In this document: one piece after another, positions 36,250 through 47,405 of the stretch
Layout of the letters: each line of letters starts with the position of its first letter
Numbering within the stretch: position 1 is the first letter of the stretch
Assembly (NCBI RefSeq): GCF_032854445.1
Contig: NC_088303.1
Location: 21,275,501-21,339,500 of the forward strand
DNA: 64,000 bases
Direction of reading: 5' to 3'
Source of the DNA: Liolophura sinensis
Taxonomy: Eukaryota > Mollusca > Polyplacophora > Chitonida > Chitonidae
The notes under the pieces: generated by a model
Told to the model about the DNA's origin: nothing
The model's input: only the letters and a program-made list of their open reading frames with translations
The model's database searches: none
Made by a program: the position numbers and the translations under genes

Positions 36250-36816
36250 GGAGAGTTGTCAATGGGTAGTGGTTCCCCAGTTTTCGACCTGGGCTCCTAC
36301 GACCCATGCTAGAGAGTTTGTCAGGTATAGGTCCTGGGGCAGTGGTTTCTCCAGTTTTTGACTTGACCTCCTACGACCAATGTTGGGGAGTCTGTCAGGT
36401 ATACATTGTAGGTCAGGGGGCAGTGGTCTCCCCAATTTTCCATCTGGCCTCCTACGAACGATGTTGGATACTTTATCATTGTAGGTTAGTGGACAGTGGT
36501 TTCTCCAGTTTTCGACCTGACCTCCTACATCCGATCTTGGATAGTTTGTCAGGTGTATGTCATGCAGTACTGGTTTCTCCACTTTTCGACTTAACCTCCT
36601 ACGACCAATGTTGGGAAGTCTGTCAGGTATACATTGTAGGTCAGGGGGCAGTGGTTTCCCCAATTTTTGATCTGGCCTCCTACGAACGATGTTGGAGACT
36701 TTGTCATTGTAGGTTAGTGGGCAGTGGTTTCTCCAGTTTTCGACCTGGCCTCCTACACCCGATCATTGGACAGTCAGGTGTAGGTCAGTGAGCAGTGGTT
36801 TCTCCAGTTTTGGAAA
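36250..36816 (+). repeat. Higher-order minisatellite: 228-bp repeat of three ~76-bp units
   Basis: The word ctcctac falls at 36294, 36368, 36449, 36522, 36596, 36677 and 36750, giving steps 74, 81, 73, 74, 81, 73. The three unit types therefore repeat as a block of exactly 228 bp, seen twice plus a partial unit. Each unit carries cagtggtttctccagttttc, a gacctggcctcctac-type block and a gtcaggtata or tcattgtagg variant. Because 228 is a multiple of three, open frames of 161 (plus) and 134 (minus) codons survive by chance. Confidence 0.95.
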
Positions 36817-38493
36817 GAGAGAGTCATTTTTCTACTCTTAGTCATCCCATGTATGATAAAAATGTATATATTTCCCCGGCAATATCACATAAAAGAGTCT
36901 ACATTATAAGGATCTGGTTTCCGGTAACACGTTGGCTCCGCTTTCATGTTTTGTGCTGTGCGCATGCCCACATACAGGTGATGAGAGTCGTTTGAACAAT
37001 ATCATATACACAAAATACACAAAGCTAACAGTCACTATTCACTGGGTATATTATTAAAGTTGTTCCTTACAGGCACAGACCGAGGCGAGCTCGCAAAATA
37101 CAAGGCAAGTACAATAATCAAACGGTCATACGGTGGTCGTTCTCAAAATCTGCCCGAGAAATTATGGCTATTTTCCATGTGCGAGTAGTTTCATTTACAC
37201 GTAAGGAGTTTGGCCAGTATGGTAAGATAGAGTTTGTCATATTCCATATACTTTATTTGAAATTATGGCAGCTAACATGTAAAAAATTGTAACGGCCAAC
37301 CTAAAAAAGACTGTACAGCAGCTTCTGAGAACATTGGGCTGGAAACAGATTTCCAGCTGAATAATGCGTATCACGGTATGATGTACATCACATCATGATG
37401 ATGCTGCACATGATGATGCTGTACATGATGATGCTAGATTGTAAGCGACATACATGCACAGGAAGCATGAGTTACTGTGCAATAAATATTAAGTAAACTA
37501 AACGTATGTACGTTAATAAACCAGCGCTACACAATAAAATTCAAATATGTAACGACATACGAGTATGCATTTATAACATCCATAAGCTATAGTTTAGCTT
37601 GCATTGCTCATATCACCTTAACATGCACGAGCATGTGTTTCGCTGTGGGAAATTTGGCCAAACATTACAGATAGGACTGACAGACACCAGTAGAGGCAAT
37701 GATGCCAGATGTATTTGAAGACAAACGTTGTCTTCAACAAACATTTTGGCCAGGACTACACTGATGTGACAAATGTAAGCTGGGTTTTATTTTCATTAAG
37801 GTGCACTGTTGGCTTTTCAGGTGACTCACAAATCCTCGTTTATAGTCTGTGCTGTAATATTACAGAGCCCTCGTGATAATGCGTGAAAAGCCTATGTAAC
37901 TAACTTTATACTTTGCAGTGATTTATTATTCCATTTGCCACTTTCAATGTATTTTGTTTTCTTTTAATACTTTCATTACGAAAAACACCCGTGGACAATG
38001 GTATTCTCATCAGGTTCTAATACATGTAGGCAAGTACCACGCAGCAAACGCAAACCCACGTCAACAGGTGGTCGCTTGTCCACCAGATGGCAAGTCAACG
38101 GATTGAAGCAAACAAAGAAGCGTCAAAAGGTCACAGCTATGTACACAGAACTCTGATTAATAGCTGGAGTTTTATTTTACCACATAAGGCATCGGTCGAT
38201 GGCCAAACACACAAATGCGGAGACCGGCAGATTGCACTGTAGATCTGATCAGACATCATCATTTTGGCCATTTCTGCTGTCCAAAATGGATCAAAAAAAA
38301 TAAGTCGCCTGGATACCAGCACGTAAGAGAGCTTGCAGAGCTCTCTCCAGCTATAAAATTAGCTTTGTTGTAAAGAATGTTATAATCTGTCTTGTGCCCG
38401 TCTTTCCAGAATGGACACATATTTCCATTGACTAAATATGAGGTACGCTTCTGAACAATCCACACAGCACGGACTGCCGCAATCTGCACGGTC
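36817..38493. other. Gene-poor region
   Basis: Contains a small catgatgatgctg triplication at about 37382-37436 and a perfect 8-bp hairpin (38326-38333 with 38339-38346). No gene recognised. Confidence 0.5.
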
Positions 38494-38506
38494 ATACCAT
38501 AACTAT

Positions 38507-38768
38507 CCGGGGCCTCCGTGGCTTAGTTGGTTAGCGCGCTAGCGCAGCGTTATGACCCAGGAGTCTCTCACCAATGCGGTCGCTGTGAGTTCAAGTCCAG
38601 CTCATGCTGGCTTCCTCTCCGGCCGTACGTGGGAAGGTCTGCCAACAACCTGCGGATGGCCGTGGGTTTCCCCCGGGCTCTGCCCGGTTTCCCCCCACTA
38701 TAATGCTGGCCGAAGTCGTATAAATGAAATATTCTTGAGTATGGCGTAAAATCAAATAAATAAATCAA
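38507..38768 (+). mobile_element. SINE family A, full-length with target-site duplication
   Basis: A complete head-to-tail copy. Box A tggcttagttgg at 38519-38530 matches the tRNA consensus exactly; box B agttcaagtcc is at 38588-38598. The body includes gtgggtttcccccgggctct and the tail gaaatattcttgagtatggc with (AAAT)n. Flanks ataccataactat (38494-38506) and ataccgtaactat (38769-38781) differ at one base, so this is a slightly older insertion than that at 27.1 kb. Confidence 0.92.
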
Positions 38769-38832
38769 ATACCGTAACTATACGACGGTGCATATCACCT
38801 TATCATTATTTAGCCATGTAGACATTCCCTCA

Positions 38833-39016
38833 TTTAATTATTTATTAGATTGGTACTTTACGGCGTGTTCAAGAACATTTTCACTTATATGGCGGGAAAT
38901 CCACTACCATCTGCAGGTTGTTTGCAAACCTTCCCATGTATGACCGGAGAGGAGACCAGCATGAAATGAACTCTCAGCGACAGAAATGGTGAGAGGCTCC
39001 CGAGTCATTTGACCTC
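38833..39016 (-). mobile_element. SINE family A, diverged copy
   Basis: Reversed tail (ttattagattggtactttac), body (accatctgcaggttg, gaccggagaggag) and part of the head (gtgagaggctcc) are recognisable; there are several deletions. Confidence 0.78.
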
Positions 39017-39065
39017 AGATGTCGCTTCCTACTCCAGTGTAGTTCAATGTATTCACATACTCCTG

Positions 39066-39145
39066 AGCGTTGTTTAACGCCATAACAGTACTCAAGAATT
39101 TTCCCATCTATGCCATTTCTGTAGTTATTATATATGGCGGAAATC
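39066..39145 (-). mobile_element. SINE family A tail fragment, decayed
   Basis: gttgtttaacgcc and agtactcaagaattttccc correspond to the reversed family A 3' end, with an insertion between them. Confidence 0.45.
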
Positions 39146-39478
39146 AGTGTCAAGTGGTAAATCAGCCTTTGGCAAGTTAATGGGCATTTTTACGTAACGT
39201 ACGGAAATGCACACTATATTGGCTGGAGACAAGTCGTCTTGAACCGTCGTTAGACAGTTACACAAGCGTTTCCGAATGTTTACGGCCGTCAAGGCCTCAC
39301 GAACAGAGGGTGGTGGAATCAACAAATTTCCTGTCCAAAGCTAAACCCGCACCTCGTGTGTGCTCTATCGATTACTTATGAAATTTAGCAGCAACAGGAA
39401 ATGGATTGCTGATAACAATAAATTCTTATTTGCTATTTTCTTTGTCGCCTCTCGGCGTCCTCGTTTCATGCTATAATT

Positions 39479-39722
39479 GTATTTGTTTATTTATTCTATT
39501 AATGTTTTATGCGGTACTCAAGAACATTTCATTTATACGGCGCGACAGGAAACCAGACAGACCCCGAGGGAAAACCACACCTATTCCTAGGTTGTTGACA
39601 GGCCTTCCCACGCACAACCAAAGAAGAAGCCAGCGTGAGCTGGGCTCAATAAACTCACAGCGACCGCATTGGTAAGAGGCTCTTAGGACATTGTGCTGCA
39701 TGAGGACAACAACCGGTAGGCC
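39479..39722 (-). mobile_element. SINE family A, near full-length, diverged
   Basis: Reversed tail (atgttttatgcggtactcaa), body (aaaccacacctattcctagg, ccttcccacgcacaacc), box-B region (gagctgggctcaa) and a decayed head. No target-site duplication found. Confidence 0.8.
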
Positions 39723-41090
39723 AGGTGTTAAATCATACTTCAGAATACGGTGAAGTATCCTTCTATGATAATCCAAACGTCGTTATTATATGTTTTAAGT
39801 AAGACGGCAACAAGAAAGCAATGAAATCTCTACAATCGTTGAGTACCTTAAAAAAACTAGTTACTCTGTTCGAACTAGTCTGAAAAAAAATATCAGTAAC
39901 AAACAACTCGTCTTCATTTTTGTCGTTCCCAGAGTCACTCAGGACATGACATGCACCCAAAGAATAACAGGAAACGTCGCCTCATGAAAAGAATCTAATA
40001 CGTCGCCAACAGCGGTTTATACTCCTTAAAATGATTTAATACAATTAAACAAATGGCTGGTTCTGAAAGCAATGATATTTGTTGGCTATGGGTGTTTTTT
40101 TTTTTTGGAATGAAGTGGCCTGAATAAATTAATCCCATAATTCCTTGGGACACGACTTGGGATATTGCAATTGTCATAGGCGAACAAGTAAAGGATTTTC
40201 CTTCCTTCTACACCTGGAGGCAAATATTGCAACACAAACTTCCGCTGCAATGAGTAAAAATCATGATACTAAAACATAAGTAATTATATCATGTATATTT
40301 CTCCACATCACCGCAGATAAATGGTGATATTGTTCCATCAGTCATTTGGATACCGGCTATTGCTTGTTTTTTTGTGAGGAAAATGAGCCTATGACGTCAT
40401 TGACTGACGTGGCTAGACACCCACAGAGCCTAGGAGGAAGAATAAGGAGGAAAATATACATGTTGGCAATAACATCTATCTCACTGACTGCACATCATAA
40501 ACCTAACATCTCAAACCAAAACTAAATCCAATATCCAACTTTTTTTACTGATATTTAACTGTTGTTTTTTTTTTTACTCAGAAGATTTATTGCATTTAAA
40601 TGCATCCTTTACCTTTTATACCACTGAATATGAAATTACGATAGCACTTCAATGTTGGGCCACACTACATTTGTGGTCTGGTATTCACCCAAAAACAAAC
40701 ATCTCAATTTACAGCTCGCTGATTTATCACCTTGCAGCAGAAAAGAAGGGAAATTTATTTAATGTCCTGTTGTGTATGTGGTAACTTAATATTCTTTCTA
40801 CAATAAATTGTTTAGGGAAAACAGCGGTTCGTATCACATTCTCAGTTGATTTACAAGGGCGTGTCTCCAAGGGAATATAGAGTGAAAAAACTTTAATTTT
40901 CTACACTAGAATACATGTAGTACTTGAATATAATCATGTCATCTTTCATAGAAGTGACAAAAAATGGGTTGAGGGCTCAGTTATACCTAAGTCATATTAC
41001 CACATGTCACCATGGACACCAATGGACATCTTATCCTCAAACGAAGATGACTCATCTGGAGATAAGTTTATAAAAAGTGGACATTGTTTA

Positions 41091-41194
41091 AATTATCGTT
41101 TTATTTTCATAATTTTACCATTTTTGTTTGTTTGATTAATTGAATTATCGTTTTATTTTTCATAATTTTACCATTTTTGTTTGTTTGATTAATT
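41091..41194 (+). repeat. 52-bp tandem duplication
   Basis: 41091-41142 and 41143-41194 match almost perfectly, differing by one T in a T run. The near-identity points to a recent slippage or repair event. Confidence 0.93.
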
Positions 41195-42755
41195 ATTTAG
41201 TTCGGCAACACTTCTGGTATATTATCTGTGTAAATTTCAGGTTGCGGTAGTCCATAGGTTACGAATTGTGAATTCTAACTTTGAACAGCTTAATATTGCG
41301 TATAAGTCGTCATACCTTGGTGAAAGGCACCACTGTTACAGGTTATTACTGTGAAACAAAATGTCGACATACGGGTGCATGTTCCCGTATGTTCACCCCG
41401 CATGTTCACCCCGCGAGAAGATCGCTAGTCTTTCATCAGTTCCAGTCACACACTCAATAATGACAAGTACTCGTGGGAGTTATTATGTTTACGGGCACAC
41501 CTTTAATGCTATTCCTCTTCAAACAGTAAAGACTATTTTTGTTTAGAAAATGTCATTTTGTATTTAGTATTTGTTTCTTGGAAATTCGCAGTTTCTAGAC
41601 ATCCACATGAATAACATTCTAAACAGGGTAAACCCCAGTCTTTCTCGTTAGGGACAATCTCTATTTTCCCATCGCACTACCTGATTAACAAAATGACTGA
41701 TTTGAATGGAAATAGAAAAATACAAAACAGTGAAATTACATGTGTTAGAGTGTATATAAAAGTATCGTAATCACAGGTTTCTAGCGAAGGACAAAAAGCA
41801 CAGAGCTCATAACACCTTCCCTGAGCTAGATTATGACTAATATTAGGGACCATGAGACATCCCTATAAGAATAATTCCAGCGTGAATGTACATGTATGTT
41901 ATATAAAGAAAACACAACTAGGCGGTAGAGCAATGTTTCAGGAAGCAGATTTATCACATCTAAATCTGAACAGAACGCAAAGTTTCCGTGAAAACCATAA
42001 AACGACGTCTAAGTATGCTCGGGAATGTTGTGGCGTAGACGGCTTCCCAGGAACACTGCGTCGCAAACGTATGGGAAATCTTTATATCATGCACAGAAGA
42101 CATCTCATTTATAATGATTACACACGTGCAGTCGCACCAGGAGAGTATTTCAGAAATATCCCTGCATGATAAAAAACGCTTTGCCTTAATGATGTACTTT
42201 GATATCCATTCCCTGTTGGTGGTTGTTAAGTAATACCCCTGCATGTGTGGATGTTTCGTGTGTGTGCTGTGGTGGCGTCAGATTGCACCATCTGTCCCAG
42301 TCTTGCACAGCGTCTGCTGGAATCTTGCTCATCAGTAACCAGACTCTTTGCGAGGATACCACTTTGCAACTCATCACCATTACTTTACGAACTGCCCTAA
42401 ATTCTGGAACACCGTTTGACCGGTCTGACTATATTACAATGAAATGGGGCAAAGAAGAGGCGCATTTTAAGGCATTTTGACTCAGATGTCAGTTACAAGG
42501 ATGTTCCAGTATTATTAAAGAAGAACGACTTCTTTTGATCTTGGGTCAACAGTATTTATTATACAGTCGCACGGCTTTGGACGTCAAAACGCTTTTGACT
42601 ACCACGAAGAGATGGAGACATACTGAAAAATAACATGAGATGAATGTACCGTAATATCGACGTACTTATGAACGACGTGGAGGATCCAGAAAGTAAAATT
42701 GCCAAAAAAGATCAGCATCCAACGTACTTATACATCTTCTACTGAGAATCAATCA

Positions 42756-42781
42756 TTACCCAACAGAAAAATGTTGGGTAA
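42756..42781. other. Perfect 9-bp hairpin
   Basis: ttacccaac and gttgggtaa flank an eight-base A-rich loop. No adjacent gene gives it an obvious role. Confidence 0.7.
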
Positions 42782-45700
42782 CAGAGTTTTTCAATATTAC
42801 ATTAACGCAATGCATTTCAACGGATTCTGAATGGTTTGCTCTTAACGATGGAGTAGAAATCTACCTCGAAGAGAGCAAAATGTGTGTAGCTAACTTAACC
42901 TGAACGTGACCCCTCATACAGATTTAACATTTGACCTGCAGACTCAGACATTGCCATTTGAAGCCTTTATTGTTAGGGACACCGAGTGAATGTGTGTCTC
43001 CACATACACGATGACACATTAAACTACATTCACGAATTCGCTTCCTCTCACTGGGGCAAAAGAGGTATACTGTCTGTATTGAAAGGGCTTTCCCATTCGC
43101 TACACACCAATACACCTTTACTTGAAGACAACTCTTCAAGTGCTAATACAAGGAAGACTAAACCACATGATACAGCAGCAAAGCTGTGTCCTTGTGATGT
43201 ACAGACCTTGCAGTTGGTCTTCACTAGACAGTCTCTCTCTGTATTCCCTACCACAAACAGCCCATTTACACCAGTGATTTATCGTAGACTATTCTGCCAG
43301 TGGCCAAAACTAATGTTTCACGGAGATGCAGAAACAGAGAGTACCCTTTTGTGCCAATTTACTGCTTTTTTCCAGAATTACATGTACAGATTTATTGCTC
43401 TAGGTTTCTTCATAAGAGAGCTTACAGTCATTAGTCTGTATTTGTTGCCTGTTGTTTCCAGATCGACAATTGCTATTCTATAATCGAATTTGTACTCGAG
43501 TCGCGCGCTTCCATCGTCTTGCAAGTCTGTATGTAAGCGGGGTGCAATCTTTCATTCAAAGACTTGCCTATGTTTTAAGCAAAATTATATTCAATGTATG
43601 TCTGAATCAGTACTTTGCATGCATTCCCATTAGACTATAAAGCTCCCTGTAGAAATGAGCTTAATAATAGGTAGTAGTGTCCCACCAAAGATGTAAACTT
43701 TTCCTTACCCAAGATAAAAATGTACATAAAACTATATATTCAAATACTGGTTTCGATAGTTTCAGCATACTTAATTGTATGTTTGCGTGCGTGTGCTTGA
43801 ATCTTTTCCTTCATTGTCATTCGGTGGTTAATGTCATACACAAAGAATCACTTAAGGCATGGAGCAAGCGGTAATGATTTCACGATGCTTGGGTTTGTGC
43901 TTAGCTGGCCCCGTGCTTGTAACAGAGCTGTCAGCATGGATGTTTTAAACACATGAGGCACCATCATCTGTCACGATGCTACCATTTCCAAGAACGTTAC
44001 AATCCATCTCAGTGACTTTAATGCAAAATACTTTGATAATTCGGCCTTAGGATGCGGTTTCAGGTAATGAATATCAGCAGCCAAGGAAAGGAAAGTAGGT
44101 TTATTGTGACTGTCACATTGACCAAAGCACTGTGTTCATGCACTTCGAAATAGTACAACACTCAATATTAGCAAAGTTGCCACACCGCGCCATTTTTATT
44201 AATCAAACTTGAAAATGGGGTATTCTGGAATTGCACAGTAATGAATACAATCAATTTTAGGCTTTAGCTCCTGTTCGTGAAGTGCAGAACATCTGAAGAC
44301 CCCGTTAATGTAGGTCAGTGTATGCAGAAATGGATCGAATGGACAGGTCAGTGTGTCACGTGACAAGCCTATTCATCTCAAGCCTTTATGACCTATGGGT
44401 ATATATTTTTGCTCTGCTGGACAGCTTTGGAAATTCGATCAATAAATAGCCTTGCCCTCCCAAAACGACGAGAGACTGCCCTGCCTTTGTCAGATACACG
44501 TACATGCCACTCTGTCAGTACAATTCAGATCATTGCAATAACTAATTCCAGATGAAAGCCCATTGTGGGCTGCACCCTTTTAGCATCAGATAACACTGTC
44601 AACTATGTTTCAAAATTAATACGGTTTTTTATTAAATCAAAAAGAGTACAATGGTAACCTGTATACAAGTACATCGGTATTACTAACTCCTGATCAGCTT
44701 GCCTTATATGTGTCAGTGTTACACTAAAACAGGTTTACTAAAGACGGGCGAAAAGGATTGAAAATAGGCAAGAAACTCACCCGTATAATTTTCTTCGTGA
44801 TAACTAGCTTGAGAACATCGTCAGCAGAAAACATCTTTTGCTTTGACCGTTTCTTTTGTATTGCTACTTTGTCTACCACAATTCGTAAGGTAATACTGCG
44901 CAGTTTTACTGTTTTTTGAACCCATTGCTATTTCTAAGAACATGTTTGGATCACTTCATGAAGGCCCATTAATCGGAAAAAGCCACAGCATGCACATGCA
45001 GCTTTGGTTTAAAGCGAGCTTTGGGTCGCTTAACAAATACTTACCTTTAATGTCCACATCAAGTTATCAATGGCTGAGGTGACAAATTGCATCGATTTGC
45101 AATTTATCTTATTTGCTCAATAGATAAATTGCATGAGACTCGTAGAAGTATTTGTCTGCTTTAAATATCTAAGGGGGTGCGAGGGAGGGGGAAGTTGGGG
45201 GCTTCGGTCATAGCCAAACATTCTCTATAAGTGGGACCCCTTATTCAAACGAAAAGAGAGCTTTACTTCGAAAATTCATTTCAAGAAAACATTGCTAATT
45301 TGCTTTCTACTAATTGCATATGCAAGACATTTGAAGTAAATATACCTAAAATAAGCTCACGTCAAAAAAAAGCATGATGGATTTATTCCGTTTAAATAAC
45401 AATGCCATTTGCACCATTTTGACCGAATAAGACTAACAATGACAATTTCAATATATCAGTGATAAGCTTTCTTTGCGAGAAAGTGCAGATATAACGGTAA
45501 TAAAACATTTTATTTCAAAAGGGAGTCAGTATTAATACAGAAATGAGCAATATAATTACATCTATGTACATTGTACATACATAAAAAAATACAGAAACGT
45601 AAGCTTTTCCACATGTGAGATGAAGATCCCAGTTTAAAAATAAATACTGGTAATGATCGTATAACAAAGGATTAAAACAAGATATGGATTATAATTTCGC

Positions 45701-46735
45701 TGAAATACTACACAACCATGAGACGAGTTACAGAGCGTCAACACGTTCGATTTTGTCCACTTATTTGGCTTTGCCACCGAAACGTTCTATCATACACACT
45801 CAGATCCCAAAAGTACATATCGGATTGGAGACAACTTTCGTCGCCGTTGGCACCAATTCGTGATTCAATTTGCATGAATATTTGCAAAAATTATTCTGAA
45901 CATTCGCGCCTGTGAATCCAGCGGGAGTTTTTTCATGTTACGTTGGTGAGAGTACATTTCCCCTAGTAGAGAACAGGTACAAATCTCAAAGGGAAGATCA
46001 GCGCCTAAAAATATATTATCTGTCTCCAGCGTGTTAAGTGCATCCTGATGACACCAGATCAGCGCTTGTGAATTACAAATAAAACGCAAATGTATCCCTT
46101 ACAGGATCACTGATTGAAAGCAAACAAAACTCACAATCAACACTATCCTGCCCATGTGTCGCCTATATAAATTTATTGAACCCAGTTTGTTTAGTCATCT
46201 ACAGTACACCATGCTACATGTCTCATCAGTAAATACTGCCAGACTTATTATTCTAGCGCAAAATTACTCACTAAGTGCTCATTGCAAACAATATCTAGAA
46301 ACATCAAACAATGGAGTCCAAGAATAACATAAAGAAACTAACGCACAAAAAACTGTGTAATGTGAAGAATAATGGTATCCGTAACTTCACCATTTGTTTC
46401 AACGGAAGAAACGTGTGGTGATACAAAGTCGATGAGAAACACTTTTGCTGACATTCAGCTGACGGCCTTCACTAGAGGTGTATTTATACCAAACAATTTC
46501 TGCCCCTTTAACAGCCGTATGCAGGTATGTGTACCGGATAAAGCATCTCTACACACAAGGTGTATTGATTTGCTCTCGGTTTGTCGTTAAGTATAAAACA
46601 TTGCAAATTTTGATGAAACTATCTGACAGTTGTGGTTCTTACTTTGTCTCACCACAGGGAAACTGTAGCTTTCCTTTATACTGGATGGAACCAAATAGCT
46701 CCTTACTCAGTCAGTGCCCGATATAGTCAGTAGAC

Positions 46736-47405
46736 CTAACAGTCCGGAGCTCGCTCGGTCGATAGCCTTCACAATCACAGAATCATACAGTCACTAGCCC
46801 ATAAAACCCTTGACTCACACAGCCTGTAGTAAAACCCGTCACTAGCAAACACAATCTGTAGCAAAACCAGCCAGTAGCCCACCCCTGCAGTCGCCAACAC
46901 ACCCTGTAGCCCTAAAAATCAATAGTCCATGCTCAACCCACAGAGTCCGTTACCCTTGCATTCAGAAGCCTACACATCCTGTAGCCCACACAGCCTGTGT
47001 TCCACCCATTCATCGCCCACAGAGTTTCTAACACATACAGTCCGTAGCCCACGCAGCCTGCAGGCCTCATATTCAATAACTCACACAGTCAGTAGCTCGT
47101 CCAGTCCATTACACACACAGTCAATATCCCAGCCAGTAGTCCACACTGACCACAGGCCAAACAGTCAGTAGCCCACAGGCACCACAACCCAAAAAGTCAG
47201 TAGCTCACACGGACCACAGCCCAAACAGTCAGTAGCCCACAAGGACCACAGCCTAAGCAATCACTAATCACACAGTCTTTAATCCACACGGCCAGGAGGC
47301 CGTGAAGTGCTTACCCCACAGTCAGAAGTCCGGAAAGTACTTAGCCCACAGTTAGGAATCCAGAAAGCACGTAGCCCCTAGAATTTGAGGAGTCCATACA
47401 GTCAC
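46736..47405. repeat. 16-bp minisatellite with a 32-bp dimer period
   Basis: Diverged units like cacagtcagtagccca run for about 670 bp. In the best-kept part agtcagta recurs at 47163, 47195 and 47227, a 32-bp period made of two 16-bp halves. Edges are degenerate. Confidence 0.82.

Larger units (their letters stand above)
39723..46735. other. Long gene-poor region
   Basis: Seven kb without a recognisable exon. The longest frame (42986-43483 plus, 165 codons) shows no domain, no start context and no homologue that I know; one such length is not surprising in 64 kb. A 52-bp tandem duplication (41091-41194) and a perfect 9-bp hairpin (42756-42781) are listed separately. Confidence 0.5.

Noticed and set aside
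36259-36791. Opposed 161- and 134-codon frames
   Set aside because: Both run through the 228-bp minisatellite, whose length is a multiple of three; repetition explains their openness.
42986-43483. 165-codon frame as a gene
   Set aside because: No recognised domain, no splice or start context, and a length about expected once or less by chance in 64 kb of this composition; left uncalled.
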